A stretch of DNA of 64,000 nucleotides from Nocardioides turkmenicus (GTDB taxonomy: Bacteria; Actinomycetota; Actinomycetes; Propionibacteriales; Nocardioidaceae). The DNA lies in NCBI RefSeq assembly GCF_011045035.1, contig NZ_JAALAA010000016.1, positions 62,001 through 126,000 of the forward strand, read 5' to 3'. Below, piece by piece: positions 63,922-64,000 of this stretch (position 1 is the stretch's first letter; every line of letters begins with the position of its first letter). A model generated the notes under the pieces. That model was not told where the DNA came from. It ran no database searches and saw only the letters and a program-made list of their open reading frames with translations. The position numbers and the translations under genes were made by a program.

Positions 63922-64000
63922 AAAACTTGGCTGGCTATCGGGGCGGCGGCCCGGGTGTGGCGCAGCAGAAGAGGGTCGTTCGCTGACCGCGAAAGTGGGG

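Overview
The window is chromosomal DNA of a high-GC actinobacterium. Coding is dense, GTG and TTG starts are common, and many genes have a -10 hexamer 6-9 nt before the start codon, which suggests leaderless transcripts. The gene content fits Nocardioides or a close relative within Propionibacteriales: a coproporphyrin-branch heme pathway (hemE, hemY/cgoX, hemQ), a DUF3000/RNase D pair, an Eis-type acetyltransferase, a LigD-type primase with an ATP-dependent ligase, and F420-type luciferase-like oxidoreductases. The genus is an inference from gene content and codon habit, not from a marker gene.

Layout. 0-16 kb is housekeeping and small regulatory units: a MarR/MFS divergent pair, a HAD phosphatase coupled to citrate synthase, an ArsR-like regulator, a secreted Cys-rich protein, an HSL-type esterase, the large helicase HrpA, a candidate structured RNA before a PemK/MazF-like gene, and an orphan solute-binding lipoprotein. 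14.8-28.2 kb holds RNase D, DUF3000 and the heme genes. hemE is separated from hemY and hemQ by a complete sulfone/sulfonate desulfurization cassette (LysR, SfnG, SfnB-like, SsuD-like, MFS, flavin reductase) and by alkD. A second esterase lies between hemY and hemQ.

28.3-30.4 kb carries a probable type VII secretion-linked toxin locus: a WXG-type protein, a Tox-REase-5-like nuclease and an Imm52-like immunity protein. 30.4-42.3 kb is mixed: uracil permease, F420 oxidoreductase, lipoproteins, MsrB, cysteine dioxygenase, Eis acetyltransferase, DUF4349 protein, a secreted pyroglutamyl-peptidase relative with a Cys-to-Ser change, a LigD primase and a DNA ligase.

A tRNA-Gln at 42.3 kb marks a likely boundary. 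The TerC gene beyond it has lost its own stop and reads through the tRNA on the opposite strand. From there to about 49.6 kb lies accessory DNA: TerC with a His-rich small membrane protein, an AraC/MFS pair in which the MFS is frameshifted, a hydrolase, a short-chain dehydrogenase remnant, a SoxR/MFS pair with two matching dyads, and an Rhs fragment.

49.6-51.9 kb is a cell-surface polymer modification operon: a cytidylyltransferase, a LicD-methyltransferase fusion and a coiled-coil protein. 51.9-60.2 kb is a signalling locus: a response regulator, a 1777-residue hybrid histidine kinase with ten HAMP repeats and, divergently, an HATPase-GAF-SpoIIE phosphatase. 60.2-62.7 kb is the conserved glmU-prs pair, followed by an immunity-like protein, a NUDIX hydrolase and a long palindrome near the window end.
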